NCBI RefSeq assembly: GCF_014268755.2
Contig: NZ_CP077093.1
Span: forward strand, 6,570,501 to 6,634,500
Origin: Pseudomonas vanderleydeniana
GTDB lineage: Bacteria > Pseudomonadota > Gammaproteobacteria > Pseudomonadales > Pseudomonadaceae
Length of the DNA stretch: 64,000 bases
Direction: 5' to 3'
Shown: piece by piece, positions 41,200 to 50,405 of the stretch
Layout: every line of letters starts with the position of its first letter
How positions within the stretch are numbered: position 1 is the first letter of the stretch
The notes under the pieces: model-generated
Told to the model about the DNA's origin: nothing
The model's database searches: none
The model's input: only the letters and a program-made list of their open reading frames with translations
Made by a program: the position numbers and the translations under genes

Positions 41200-42360
41200 A
41201 TGACCGAGCTTCCCTACTGGATCTGGCAGCAGCCCGACTGGCCCAACTTCACCTGGAAGGCCGACGTTCTGGCTACCCGCCTGCAGGCATGTGCTGAGGC
41301 CCAGGGACGTCTGCTCGGCATGGCTAGCGCCATCGACGGTGACAGCAGTGCCCAGAACGAACTGGATGCCCTTTTGCAAAACATCATCACCTCCTCGGCT
41401 ATCGAGGGCGAGCAGTTGAATGCCGGCTCGGTCCGTTCCTCGCTCGCAAGGCGCCTGGGACTGGCGGCAGATCACCAAGTCAGCCCCCGCAGTGAAGGCC
41501 TGGCCGAGTTACTTCTGGACGCAACCCAGCACCACGAACACCCCCTGAGCCTGGAGCGCCTACTGCACTGGCACACGCTGCTTTTCCCTGGCAACGAAGG
41601 CAATCTGGCACCACGGATCAATGTGGGCAGGATCCGGGGGAACGAGCCTATGCAGGTTGTTTCCGGGCGTCTCGATCGGCCAGTCGTACATTTCGAGGCT
41701 CCACCGCGCAACAGGCTCGATCAAGAGTTGGCAACCTTCATCCACTGGTTCAATAGCAGCCAAACGGACAACACACTGCATCCACTGCTACGTGCCGCCA
41801 TCACCCACTTCTGGTTCGTAACGCTGCATCCGTTCGACGATGGCAACGGTCGTTTGACCCGCAGCCTCACTGACCTGGCCCTGGCGCAGTCTGAGCAGCA
41901 AGCCATCCGTTTTTATGCGATGTCCGCCAGCATCCTTGAGGACCGCAAGGGCTATTACCAGATACTCGAAAGCACTCAGAAAGGTTTGATGGATATCACC
42001 GCCTGGTTGCAATGGTTTCTACAAACCTTGTTGCGTAGCCTGGAACAGGCTCAGCAGCGGATCGATCGGGTACTGATCAAGGCCAGGTATTGGCAACAGC
42101 ATCGTCAGCATCAACTCTCGACCGAACAATTGAAGGTGCTGAATCGCTTGCTCGATGGTGGCGATAAAGGCTTCGCGAACGGGATCAACGCCGCGCAATA
42201 TCAGGAGGTCGCGAAGGTCAGCAAGGCTACAGCGACTCGCCATCTGGCCGATTTGCTGGAAAAGCGCTGCCTGGTCCGCCTTCCAGGGGGAGGTCGCAGT
42301 ACGCGTTACCAAATCCCCGGCCTGCTGGCTACGGATCAAGTGAACCAACAATGTGAGTAG
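41200..42360 (+). CDS. Fic family protein with N-terminal DUF4172 and C-terminal winged helix
   Basis: 386 residues. The N-terminal DUF4172-type domain (LPYWIWQQPDWPNFTW) is followed by the Fic domain with the complete catalytic motif HPFDDGNGRLTR (210-221). An inhibitory motif S65-x3-E69-G70 (SSAIEG) precedes it, making this a class II self-inhibited Fic enzyme. The C-terminus (about 300-380) looks like a winged helix (VAKVSKATATRHLADLLEKRCLVR). It likely AMPylates an unknown target using ATP. It sits just behind a tRNA gene and between core genes, which suggests an accessory insertion. Tandem palindromes lie directly upstream; no partner antitoxin gene is seen. Confidence 0.88.
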   Translation: MTELPYWIWQQPDWPNFTWKADVLATRLQACAEAQGRLLGMASAIDGDSSAQNELDALLQNIITSSAIEGEQLNAGSVRSSLARRLGLAADHQVSPRSEGLAELLLDATQHHEHPLSLERLLHWHTLLFPGNEGNLAPRINVGRIRGNEPMQVVSGRLDRPVVHFEAPPRNRLDQELATFIHWFNSSQTDNTLHPLLRAAITHFWFVTLHPFDDGNGRLTRSLTDLALAQSEQQAIRFYAMSASILEDRKGYYQILESTQKGLMDITAWLQWFLQTLLRSLEQAQQRIDRVLIKARYWQQHRQHQLSTEQLKVLNRLLDGGDKGFANGINAAQYQEVAKVSKATATRHLADLLEKRCLVRLPGGGRSTRYQIPGLLATDQVNQQCE

Positions 42361-42382
42361 ACCTCACCGACGGAGTAGTACC

Positions 42383-42841
42383 TTGCCTGACAGCCGCATC
42401 CCCCTCGACGAAATCGATCGCCAATTGATCGCCGCCTTGCAGATCAACGCTCGCGAAAGCGTAGCCATGCTCGCCCGGCAGTTGGGCATTGCCCGCACGA
42501 CCGTGACCTCGAGGCTGGCGCGCCTGGAAAAGGCCAAGGTGATCACGGGCTATGGCGTGCGCCTTGGTCAGCGAGTGGTCGATGGCGGGTTGCAGGCCTA
42601 TGTCGGGATCACGGTACAACCGCGCTCGGGCAAGGATGTGGTGCGCAGGCTCAGTGCCATGGCACAGATCCAGCAGCTCTGTGCAGTGAGTGGCGAGTTC
42701 GACTACGTGGCATGGCTGCGCAGTGATTCGCCGGAGCAACTGGATCAGTTGCTCGACCAGATTGGTAGTGTCGAAGGGGTGGAGAAAACGACCACCTCGA
42801 TCATTCTCAGCAGCAAGGTGGATCGGGGGCAGCCGATTTAA
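42383..42841 (+). CDS. Lrp/AsnC family transcriptional regulator
   Basis: 152 residues. An N-terminal helix-turn-helix (ARESVAMLARQLGIARTTVTSRLARLEK) and a C-terminal RAM/AsnC ligand domain (GITVQPRSGKDVVRRL ... GEFDYVAWL). I chose a TTG start at 42383 with GGAG 9 bases upstream; a GTG at 42353 overlaps the fic end and is less likely. It lies 306 bases upstream of davB on the same strand, and a regulator of this family sits at the same place in P. putida, so control of davBA by lysine or a catabolite is a fair inference. Confidence 0.87.
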   Translation: MPDSRIPLDEIDRQLIAALQINARESVAMLARQLGIARTTVTSRLARLEKAKVITGYGVRLGQRVVDGGLQAYVGITVQPRSGKDVVRRLSAMAQIQQLCAVSGEFDYVAWLRSDSPEQLDQLLDQIGSVEGVEKTTTSIILSSKVDRGQPI

Positions 42842-42873
42842 TCGAGGACCAAGGACTTTGTACCCCTCAGGGT

Positions 42874-42968
42874 CTCTTCGCGGATAAATCCGGCTCCCAC
42901 GGCTCCCCGCGCCAACCGCCTATCCTGTGGGAGCCGGATTTACCGATGCGTCGGACCGCCGCGAAGAG
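42874..42968. repeat. nested REP-like inverted repeat upstream of davB
   Basis: The outer arms CTCTTCGCGG (42874-42883) and CCGCGAAGAG (42959-42968) enclose the inner arms AAATCCGGCTCCCAC (42886-42900) and GTGGGAGCCGGATTT (42927-42941). It fills a third of the 306-base gap. The rest (43010-43055) is AT-rich with GACG-N8-CGTC at 43032-43047, a conceivable Lrp-type site. Confidence 0.8.
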
Positions 42969-43147
42969 GCCAGCCCTTTCACTACAAAATGCCGAACAGA
43001 CTCGTCATAAAGCATCATTAATCAGCAAAACGACGACAATTTGCGTCTTATTTACGTTCTCCCCGCTACCTACAATGGCGCCAGTCTTTTCCTAACTACA
43101 CTTCCACCGGATACCACTTCCGGCAGGAGTCGCCAGCAAGGTCCGCC

Positions 43148-44830
43148 ATGAACAAGAAGAATCGCCACCCTGTCGATGGTAAAAAACCGGTCACCATTTT
43201 CGGCCCGGACTTTCCTTTCGCCTTCGATGACTGGATCGAGCATCCTGCAGGACTGGGGACGATTCCCGCGGAAAATCATGGCGCCGAAGTCGCCATCGTC
43301 GGTGCCGGTATCGCTGGCCTGGTGGCCGCCTACGAGCTGATGAAACTGGGCCTCAAGCCCGTGGTGTACGAAGCCTCGAAGATGGGCGGTCGCCTGCGCT
43401 CCCAGGAGTTCGAAGGCGCCAAGGGCATCATCGCCGAACTCGGCGGGATGCGCTTTCCGGTGTCGTCCACCGCCTTCTATCACTATGTCGACAAGCTCGG
43501 CCTGGAAACCAAACCCTTCCCCAACCCGCTGACCCCGGCCTCCGGCAGCACGGTGATCGATCTCGAAGGGCAGACCCACTACGCGGAAAAACTCGCCGAC
43601 CTGCCGGCGCTGTTCCAGGAAGTCGCCGACGCCTGGGCCGATGCCCTGGAGGACGGTGCGCGCTTCGGTGATATCCAGCAGGCCATCCGCGACCGCGATG
43701 TGCCACGCCTGAAAGAACTGTGGAACACCCTGGTACCGCTGTGGGACGACCGCACCTTCTACGACTTCGTCGCCACCTCGAAGGCCTTCGCCAAGCTGTC
43801 CTTCCACCACCGGGAGGTGTTCGGCCAGGTCGGCTTCGGTACCGGCGGCTGGGACTCGGACTTCCCCAACTCGATGCTGGAAATCTTCCGCGTGGTCATG
43901 ACCAACTGCGACGATCACCAGCACCTGGTGGTCGGTGGTGTCGAGCAGGTACCGCTGGGCATCTGGCGCCATGTGCCGGAGCGTTGCGCCCACTGGCCAG
44001 CCGGTACCAGCCTCAGCTCCCTGCACCACGGCGCACCGCGTACCGGGGTGAAACGCATCGCCCGCGCCGCCGACGGTCGTTTCGCCGTCACCGACAACTG
44101 GGGCGACACCCGCCACTACGCCGCCGTGCTCACCACCTGCCAGAGCTGGCTGCTGACCACCCAGATCGAGTGCGAGGAATCGCTGTTCTCGCAGAAGATG
44201 TGGATGGCCCTGGACCGTACGCGCTACATGCAGTCGTCGAAGACTTTCGTCATGGTCGACCGGCCATTCTGGAAGGACAAGGACCCGGAAACCGGCCGCG
44301 ACCTGATGAGCATGACCCTGACCGATCGCCTGACCCGCGGCACGTACCTGTTCGACAACGGCGACGACAAGCCGGGCGTGATCTGCCTGTCCTACTCGTG
44401 GATGAGCGACGCGCTGAAGATGCTGCCGCAGCCGATCGACAAGCGGGTCAAGCTGGCCCTGGACGCCCTGAAGAAGATCTACCCGAAAGTGGACATCGCC
44501 GCGCGCATCATCGGCGACCCGATCACCGTGTCCTGGGAAGCCGACCCGCACTTCCTCGGTGCATTCAAGGGCGCATTGCCCGGCCACTACCGCTACAACC
44601 AGCGGATGTACGCGCACTTCATGCAGGCCGACATGCCGGCTGAACAACGCGGCATCTTCATTGCCGGCGACGACGTGTCCTGGACGCCGGCCTGGGTCGA
44701 GGGCGCAGTCCAGACCTCGCTCAACGCGGTGTGGGGCATCATGAACCACTTCGGCGGCCGTACCCATGCCGAGAACCCAGGTCCAGGCGACGTGTTCGCC
44801 GACATCGGCCCGATCGCCCTGGCCGACTGA
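43148..44830 (+). CDS. davB: L-lysine 2-monooxygenase
   Basis: 560-residue FAD enzyme of the amine oxidase fold that oxidatively decarboxylates L-lysine to 5-aminopentanamide, first step of the Pseudomonas aminovalerate route. The Rossmann FAD motif EVAIVGAGIAGLVAAYEL (near 49-66) is followed by YEASKMGGRLRS and a C-terminal FIAGDDVSWTPAWVEGAV that closes the FAD site. Overall sequence agrees with P. putida DavB as I remember it, rather than tryptophan monooxygenase. Followed after 14 bases by davA. Confidence 0.93.
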   Translation: MNKKNRHPVDGKKPVTIFGPDFPFAFDDWIEHPAGLGTIPAENHGAEVAIVGAGIAGLVAAYELMKLGLKPVVYEASKMGGRLRSQEFEGAKGIIAELGGMRFPVSSTAFYHYVDKLGLETKPFPNPLTPASGSTVIDLEGQTHYAEKLADLPALFQEVADAWADALEDGARFGDIQQAIRDRDVPRLKELWNTLVPLWDDRTFYDFVATSKAFAKLSFHHREVFGQVGFGTGGWDSDFPNSMLEIFRVVMTNCDDHQHLVVGGVEQVPLGIWRHVPERCAHWPAGTSLSSLHHGAPRTGVKRIARAADGRFAVTDNWGDTRHYAAVLTTCQSWLLTTQIECEESLFSQKMWMALDRTRYMQSSKTFVMVDRPFWKDKDPETGRDLMSMTLTDRLTRGTYLFDNGDDKPGVICLSYSWMSDALKMLPQPIDKRVKLALDALKKIYPKVDIAARIIGDPITVSWEADPHFLGAFKGALPGHYRYNQRMYAHFMQADMPAEQRGIFIAGDDVSWTPAWVEGAVQTSLNAVWGIMNHFGGRTHAENPGPGDVFADIGPIALAD

Positions 44831-44844
44831 ACGGAGTCGAACCC

Positions 44845-45639
44845 ATGCGCGTAGCGCTTTACCAATGCCCGCCCCTGCCGCTGGACGTGGCGGGCAACCT
44901 GCAGCGGTTGCAGCAACTGCTGGCCGAGGCCCATGGCGCCGATGTGCTGGTGCTGCCGGAAATGTTCCTGACCGGCTACAACATCGGCGTCGAGGCGGTT
45001 GCCGCGCTCGCGCAACCCCGCGACGGCGCGGCGGCGCAACACATTGCCGCGCTGGCCAGGGCGGCGAATATCGCCATCGTCTACGGTTATCCGGAGCGTG
45101 CCGAGGACGGCAACCTCTACAACGCCGTGCAGTTGATCGATGCCCAGGGCAACAGCCGCTGCAACTACCGCAAGACCCATCTGTTCGGCGATCTCGATCA
45201 CTCGATGTTCAGCGCCGGGCCGGACGAGTTCCCGGTGGTCGAACTCGGCGGCTGGAAAGTCGGCCTGCTGATCTGCTACGACGTCGAGTTCCCGGAAAAC
45301 ACCCGGCGCCTGGCCCTGGCCGGGGCCGAGCTGATCCTGGTGCCCACCGCCAACATGGTACCGTTCGACTTCGTCGCCGACGTGACCATTCGCGCCCGCG
45401 CATTCGAGAACCAGTGCTACGTGGCCTATGCCAACTACTGCGGCCACGAAGGTGACATCCACTACTGCGGCCAGAGCAGCATCGCCGCGCCGGATGGCAG
45501 CCGCATCGCCCGCGCCGGGCTGGACGAGGCACTGATCATCGGCACGCTCGACCGCGCGGCGATGCAGCAATCACGCGCGAGCAACCGCTACCTGCTGGAT
45601 CGTCGCCCCGCGCTCTACGGCAACCTCAGCCGGGACTGA
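44845..45639 (+). CDS. davA: 5-aminopentanamidase
   Basis: 264-residue nitrilase-superfamily amidase that hydrolyses 5-aminopentanamide to 5-aminovalerate and ammonia. The Glu-Lys-Cys catalytic triad is visible in VLPEMFLTGY, YRKTHLFGD and LLICYDVEFPE. I chose the ATG at 44845 (MRVALYQCPPLPLDV) since it follows ACGGAG and the davB stop; the longer frame is a davB shadow. Its product is the substrate expected for the agtABCD importer and AgtS sensor at the left of the window. Confidence 0.94.
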   Translation: MRVALYQCPPLPLDVAGNLQRLQQLLAEAHGADVLVLPEMFLTGYNIGVEAVAALAQPRDGAAAQHIAALARAANIAIVYGYPERAEDGNLYNAVQLIDAQGNSRCNYRKTHLFGDLDHSMFSAGPDEFPVVELGGWKVGLLICYDVEFPENTRRLALAGAELILVPTANMVPFDFVADVTIRARAFENQCYVAYANYCGHEGDIHYCGQSSIAAPDGSRIARAGLDEALIIGTLDRAAMQQSRASNRYLLDRRPALYGNLSRD

Positions 45640-45687
45640 CCTGGCGTTATCCGCTAGCATGGACGCTTCTCTGAAACGGAAGTGTCC

Positions 45688-48174
45688 ATGCCAGCCCCCA
45701 ACGCCCAAGCCCTCCAATGCATCACCCTGGCCAACGGCCTGCGGGTCTCGCTACGCCATGCGCCACAGTTGAAGCGGTGCGCAGCGGTCCTGCGAGTGGC
45801 GGCGGGCAGCCACGATGCTCCCACAGCCTGGCCAGGGCTGGCGCACTTCCTCGAACACCTGCTGTTTCTCGGCACCGAGCGCTTCCCCGCCGCCGACGGG
45901 CTGATGGCCTACGTCCAGCGCCACGGCGGCCAGGTGAATGCGCAAACCCGTGAACGCAGCACCGAATTCTTCTTCGAACTGCCGCCCCAGGCCTTTGCCG
46001 GTGGGCTCGAGCGCCTGGTCGACATGCTCGCCCGGGCACGCCTGGCGCCAGACGAACAATGGCGCGAACGCGAGGTGCTGGAAGCGGAGTTCATCGCCTG
46101 GTCGCGGGACACCGTGGCGCAACGGCAATTCCAGCTCTACGCCGGATTGTCCGAACACCACCCCCTGCGCGGCGTGCATGCTGGCAATCGCGCCAGCCTG
46201 CAGGTCGAAGACCCGGCTTTCCAGCAGGCATTGCAGGCTTTCTACCAGGGCTTCTATCAGTCCGGACAAATGACCCTGAGCCTGGTCGGCCCGCAGCCGC
46301 TGGAGCAGTTGCAGGCCCTGGCGCAATCCCTGGGTGCCGACCTGCGCCCAGGCCAGGCGATCGAACAGAAAGCACCTGTGGCCCTGTTCGAGCATGGCAA
46401 GCGAAGTTATCAACAGGCCGGCGCTCAGCACCTCGACCTGCTGCTGGCCTGGGAAGAACTGCCCGAGGGCGCCCGGCAGGCCTTGGATTTCCTCTGCACC
46501 TGGCTCAACGACAGCCAGCCCGGCGGACTCGCGGCCGAGCTGCATGGGCGCCTGTGGATAAATTCGCTGAACGTCACGGTTCTCTATCAGTTCGCCGGAC
46601 AGGCCCTTGTGCGACTGGCATTCGAACTGGCGCCACAGGGCGTCGACCAGGGCGCCGAGATCGAGGCCCTGCTGGCCGATTGGCTGGGTTTCTTCGCCAG
46701 CCACGCCGACTGGCCCGGGCTGCGTCGGGAATACCGCCTGCTGCAGAACCGCAAGGCCCGCAGCAGCACGGCACTGGAGCGGGCCCGACAGGATGCCGGC
46801 GATGCTTCGCCAGAACTCTCGGACGCCGCCCTTTCAGCGCTCAAGGTCCTGCTGGGCCCTTTCGACAGCGCGCCTGTGGATAACCCGGCGGTGTCCTGGC
46901 GGCTACCGCCGGCCAATCCCTTCCTGCGCTCCACCGCGCCAGCCGAGCACCCGGGACTGATCCGCGGCCAGACCAGCGCCCATCGTGGCCTGCGCACCTT
47001 TGCCCAGGACCGCCTGCACAAGCGGCGGGACTCGTCCGCCATCACCCCTGTCGAGCTGCCGGCGAACGACAGCGGCGAGGCGGCACTCTACCTGCGTTGG
47101 CAACTGGATGACTTGCCTGGCACGCATGCCCTGCAAGCGCGGCTGAATCAGGGACTGCACACCCTGCGCGCCCAGGCGCGGCAAGCCGGTGTGGAACTGT
47201 CCTTCACCGTCCAGGCCAGTGCCTGGCAACTCCAGCTTATTGGCTGGCACGAACCGATCCCGGCGATTCTCGAACAGGCCCTGCGCAGCCTGACGACCCC
47301 GAGTGAGGCGATCTGGCAGGCTCCACCCGAGCCACCCAAGGCACTGATCCCTATCCGGGAACTGCTCAGGGCGTTGTCCGAACAGCCAGCAGCCACCCAC
47401 GTGCCCCCCCAGGCCTGGGATGCCGAGCGACTGCGCAGGCTCTGGTCCGAAGCCAAATGGCAGGGCCTGGCCCTCGGGTTCCCGACAGCCATCCAGACCG
47501 CACTCAACAATGCCCTGAGCCGTACCCCCGGCAGTCCGGCCCGGGAAGTACCGCAGCCACCCGTGGCCTCTGGCGAAAGGCGCTGGCAAACCGTGCCCTG
47601 CGACACGGCCGAGCAGGCCCTGCTGCTGTTCTGTCCGGCGCCCAGCGACAGCCTGGTCGACGACGCCTGCTGGCGGGCGCTCGGCCAACTGGTGCAGGCC
47701 CCGTTCTACCAGCGCCTGCGGGTCGAGTTGCAACTGGGCTACGCGGTCTTCAGCAGCGTCCGACAGATCCAAGGCCGAACCGGCCTGTTGCTCGGCGTGC
47801 AATCGCCCGGAACATCACTCGCACAGTTGTTGGGGCATTTCGAAAGTTTCCTGGTGCAACTCCCCGAGCGGATCGCCAGCCTGGACGACGACGCCTGGCT
47901 GGCCCAGCGAGAATCCCTGGCTGCCCAGTTCAACCTGGCGGACCTGCCACTGGCACAGGCCGCCGAGCTGCTCTGGCAGGCACATTTGGCCAACCACTCG
48001 TCGGATTATCTTGAGCAGCTCGCCTCGAATCTTCGCTGCCTGCAGCGCGAACAACTGCAGGTGGCCGCCCGGCAACTCGCCGAGGCCGCAGGCGGCTGGC
48101 TGTGCCTGGCCAACGGCGCCGCGCCGGACGCGGGCTCGCAGGCCAGGACGGGATCATTACCCGGGCTGCAATGA
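45688..48174 (+). CDS. pqqF: PqqF zinc protease (M16 family)
   Basis: 828 residues. The inverted zinc motif HFLEH (53-57) with a downstream Glu in the ERSTEFFFE region places it in insulysin-type M16 peptidases. In Pseudomonas PqqF, with PqqG where present, trims the modified PqqA peptide. I chose the ATG at 45688 with GGAAG in front; a GTG two codons upstream is possible. The C-terminal half is the inactive M16 repeat. pqqA follows after 131 bases; that gap holds two direct repeats of GTAATATT (48206-48213 and 48216-48223) and likely the pqqA promoter. Confidence 0.92.
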   Translation: MPAPNAQALQCITLANGLRVSLRHAPQLKRCAAVLRVAAGSHDAPTAWPGLAHFLEHLLFLGTERFPAADGLMAYVQRHGGQVNAQTRERSTEFFFELPPQAFAGGLERLVDMLARARLAPDEQWREREVLEAEFIAWSRDTVAQRQFQLYAGLSEHHPLRGVHAGNRASLQVEDPAFQQALQAFYQGFYQSGQMTLSLVGPQPLEQLQALAQSLGADLRPGQAIEQKAPVALFEHGKRSYQQAGAQHLDLLLAWEELPEGARQALDFLCTWLNDSQPGGLAAELHGRLWINSLNVTVLYQFAGQALVRLAFELAPQGVDQGAEIEALLADWLGFFASHADWPGLRREYRLLQNRKARSSTALERARQDAGDASPELSDAALSALKVLLGPFDSAPVDNPAVSWRLPPANPFLRSTAPAEHPGLIRGQTSAHRGLRTFAQDRLHKRRDSSAITPVELPANDSGEAALYLRWQLDDLPGTHALQARLNQGLHTLRAQARQAGVELSFTVQASAWQLQLIGWHEPIPAILEQALRSLTTPSEAIWQAPPEPPKALIPIRELLRALSEQPAATHVPPQAWDAERLRRLWSEAKWQGLALGFPTAIQTALNNALSRTPGSPAREVPQPPVASGERRWQTVPCDTAEQALLLFCPAPSDSLVDDACWRALGQLVQAPFYQRLRVELQLGYAVFSSVRQIQGRTGLLLGVQSPGTSLAQLLGHFESFLVQLPERIASLDDDAWLAQRESLAAQFNLADLPLAQAAELLWQAHLANHSSDYLEQLASNLRCLQREQLQVAARQLAEAAGGWLCLANGAAPDAGSQARTGSLPGLQ

Positions 48175-48305
48175 GCTTTATCCAAGAAAGCGGTCTACTT
48201 AACCGGTAATATTCAGTAATATTAGCTTGCTAAGCATTTGAACATCTCCCGCCGGAGGTGGACTATATGTATAGACACCCATCCACCCAACCGAAGGAGT
48301 CATTC

Positions 48306-48380
48306 ATGGCCTGGACCAAACCCGCCTATACCGACCTGCGTATCGGCTTCGAAGTGACCATGTACTTCGCCAATCGTTGA
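48306..48380 (+). CDS. pqqA: coenzyme PQQ precursor peptide PqqA
   Basis: 24-residue peptide [17 protein letters not shown]..., too short for normal gene callers. Glu16 and Tyr20, which are cross-linked by PqqE and become PQQ, are present and spaced correctly. The start ATG has AAGGAG 5 bases upstream. The frame is open to an in-frame ATG at 48267 with an even better Shine-Dalgarno (GGAGGTG), which would give 37 residues. An attenuator-like hairpin at 48399-48429 separates it from pqqB. Confidence 0.95.
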
Positions 48381-48398
48381 TCGGTCGACCTGCAGTGC

Positions 48399-48429
48399 AA
48401 CGCCTCGGCCTCGCCGGGGCGTTTTCGTT
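48399..48429 (+). terminator. pqqA-pqqB attenuator hairpin
   Basis: AACGCCTCGG...CCGGGGCGTTTTCGTTTT forms a GC-rich stem and a T-rich tail 18 bases after the pqqA stop. It should let pqqA be expressed in excess over pqqB-E, which suits a peptide substrate. Confidence 0.8.
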
Positions 48430-48456
48430 TTCAGTCCTTGAGTGAGTGACAGGACC

Positions 48457-49368
48457 ATGTACGTCCAGATTCTAGGTTCCGCTGCCGGTGGCGGTTTTCC
48501 CCAGTGGAACTGCAACTGCGCCAATTGCGCAGGATTTCGTGCCGGCAGCCTGCGGGCCACGGCACGCACCCAGTCCTCCATCGCCCTCTCCGACGACGGC
48601 GTGAACTGGGTACTGTGCAACGCCTCGCCGGACATCCGCGCCCAGCTCCAGAGCTTCGCGCCCATGCAGCCGGGTCGGGCCCTGCGCGATACCGGCATCG
48701 GCGCGATCATCCTGATGGACAGCCAGATCGACCACACCACCGGCCTGCTCAGCCTGCGCGAAGGCTGTCCGCACCAGGTCTGGTGCACCGACATGGTCAA
48801 GGAGGACCTGAGCACCGGCTTCCCGCTGTTCAAGATGCTGACCCACTGGAATGGCGGCCTCGACTGGCAACGCATCGAGCTCGAGGGCAGCTTCGCCATC
48901 GCCGCCTGCCCCCACCTGCGTTTCACCCCGCTGCCACTGCGCAGCGCCGCCCCGCCCTACTCGCCGCATCGCTTCGACCCGCACCCGGGCGACAACATCG
49001 GCCTGATCGTCGAGGACCTGCGCACCGGCGGCAAGCTGTTCTATGCCCCGGGCCTGGGCAAGGTTGACGAGCCGCTGTTGCAGATCATGGCCGAAAGCGA
49101 CTGCCTGCTGGTGGACGGCACCCTGTGGGACGACGACGAGATGCAGCGTCGTGGCGTTGGCACCCGCACCGGCCGGGAAATGGGCCACCTGGCACAGAGC
49201 GGCCCCGGCGGCATGCTCGAAGTGCTGGAGCGCCTGCCAACACAGCGCAAGGTGCTGATTCACATCAACAACACCAACCCGATCCTCGACGAAGACTCGC
49301 CACAACGCGCCGAACTGCAGCGACGCAACGTCGAAGTTGCATACGACGGCATGAGCATCGAGCTGTAG
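48457..49368 (+). CDS. pqqB: PqqB, metallo-beta-lactamase-fold oxidase
   Basis: 303 residues. The opening [21 protein letters not shown] is the family signature, with a CxCxxC cluster. The metallo-hydrolase-fold metal site lies around [13 protein letters not shown]. It hydroxylates the PqqA-derived Tyr in a late step of PQQ synthesis, according to recent work on the family. I chose the ATG at 48457 with AGGA just upstream. It is 12 bases before pqqC. Confidence 0.94.
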   Translation: MYVQILGSAAGGGFPQWNCNCANCAGFRAGSLRATARTQSSIALSDDGVNWVLCNASPDIRAQLQSFAPMQPGRALRDTGIGAIILMDSQIDHTTGLLSLREGCPHQVWCTDMVKEDLSTGFPLFKMLTHWNGGLDWQRIELEGSFAIAACPHLRFTPLPLRSAAPPYSPHRFDPHPGDNIGLIVEDLRTGGKLFYAPGLGKVDEPLLQIMAESDCLLVDGTLWDDDEMQRRGVGTRTGREMGHLAQSGPGGMLEVLERLPTQRKVLIHINNTNPILDEDSPQRAELQRRNVEVAYDGMSIEL

Positions 49369-49380
49369 GAGCACAACCCC

Positions 49381-50133
49381 ATGAGCGATACCCCACTGTC
49401 CCGCGCCGAATTCGAACAGGCGCTGCGTGCCAAGGGCGCCTACTACCACATCCATCATCCCTACCACGTGGCGATGTATGAGGGCCGCGCTACCCGCGAA
49501 CAGATCCAGGGCTGGGTCGCCAACCGTTTCTACTATCAGGTCAACATCCCCCTGAAGGACGCGGCGATCCTGGCCAATTGTCCGGACAGGGAGATCCGCC
49601 GCGAGTGGATCCAGCGCCTGCTCGACCACGATGGCGCCCCAGGTGAAGACGGTGGCATCGAAGCCTGGCTGCGCCTGGGCCAGGCGGTCGGCCTCGACCC
49701 CGATCAACTGCGCTCCCAGGAACTGGTGCTGCCCGGCGTACGCTTCGCCGTGGACGCCTACGTCAACTTCGCCCGCCGGGCCAGTTGGCAGGAGGCGGCC
49801 AGCAGCTCGCTGACCGAACTGTTCGCGCCGCAGATCCACCAGTCGCGCCTGGACAGCTGGCCGCAGCACTACCCCTGGATCGATCCCGCCGGCTACGAGT
49901 ACTTCCGCACCCGCCTCGGCCAGGCGCGGCGCGATGTCGAACACGGGCTGGAGATCACCCTGCAGCACTACACTACCTACGAGGGGCAGCAGCGCATGCT
50001 GGAGATTCTCCAGTTCAAGCTTGACATTCTCTGGAGCATGCTCGACGCCATGAGCATGGCCTACGAACTGAACCGACCGCCCTATCACAGCGTGACCGAC
50101 CAGCGGGTCTGGCACCGAGGAATCGCCCTATGA
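49381..50133 (+). CDS. pqqC: pyrroloquinoline-quinone synthase PqqC
   Basis: 250-residue cofactor-free oxidase that carries out the final ring closure and eight-electron oxidation to PQQ. All-helical family motifs are visible: [38 protein letters not shown] and [13 protein letters not shown]. It overlaps pqqD by four bases. Confidence 0.96.
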   Translation: MSDTPLSRAEFEQALRAKGAYYHIHHPYHVAMYEGRATREQIQGWVANRFYYQVNIPLKDAAILANCPDREIRREWIQRLLDHDGAPGEDGGIEAWLRLGQAVGLDPDQLRSQELVLPGVRFAVDAYVNFARRASWQEAASSSLTELFAPQIHQSRLDSWPQHYPWIDPAGYEYFRTRLGQARRDVEHGLEITLQHYTTYEGQQRMLEILQFKLDILWSMLDAMSMAYELNRPPYHSVTDQRVWHRGIAL

Positions 50134-50405
50134 GCTTCGATCGCCAGTTGACCCCGAAATGGCGCGCCGGCTACCGCTTCCAGTACGAACCGGCGCAAAA
50201 GGGCCATGTGCTGCTGTACCCGGAAGGCATGATCAAGCTCAACGAGAGCGCCGCCCTGATTGGCGGCCTGATCGATGGCCAGCGCGACGTGGCAGCCATC
50301 ATCGCCGAGCTGCAGCAACAGTTCCCCGACGTAGCCGAGCTCGGCGAGGACATCGAGCAGTTCATGGAGGTCGCCCGTGCAGAGCACTGGATCGAACTGG
50401 CCTGA
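50130..50405 (+). CDS. pqqD: PqqD, PqqA peptide chaperone
   Basis: 91-residue RiPP-recognition element (winged-helix-like) that binds PqqA and presents it to PqqE. The typical [27 protein letters not shown] segment is present. ATGA overlap with pqqC and a 29-base overlap with pqqE. Confidence 0.95.
   Translation: MSFDRQLTPKWRAGYRFQYEPAQKGHVLLYPEGMIKLNESAALIGGLIDGQRDVAAIIAELQQQFPDVAELGEDIEQFMEVARAEHWIELA

Noticed and set aside
40976..42360. Fic unit as a genomic island integrated at the tRNA 3' end
   Set aside because: No integrase and no repeated tRNA 3' end were found at the right boundary, so only the suspicion of acquisition is kept.
48442..48456. Five extra codons before PqqB
   Set aside because: The family signature begins at the ATG at 48457, which also has AGGA in front.
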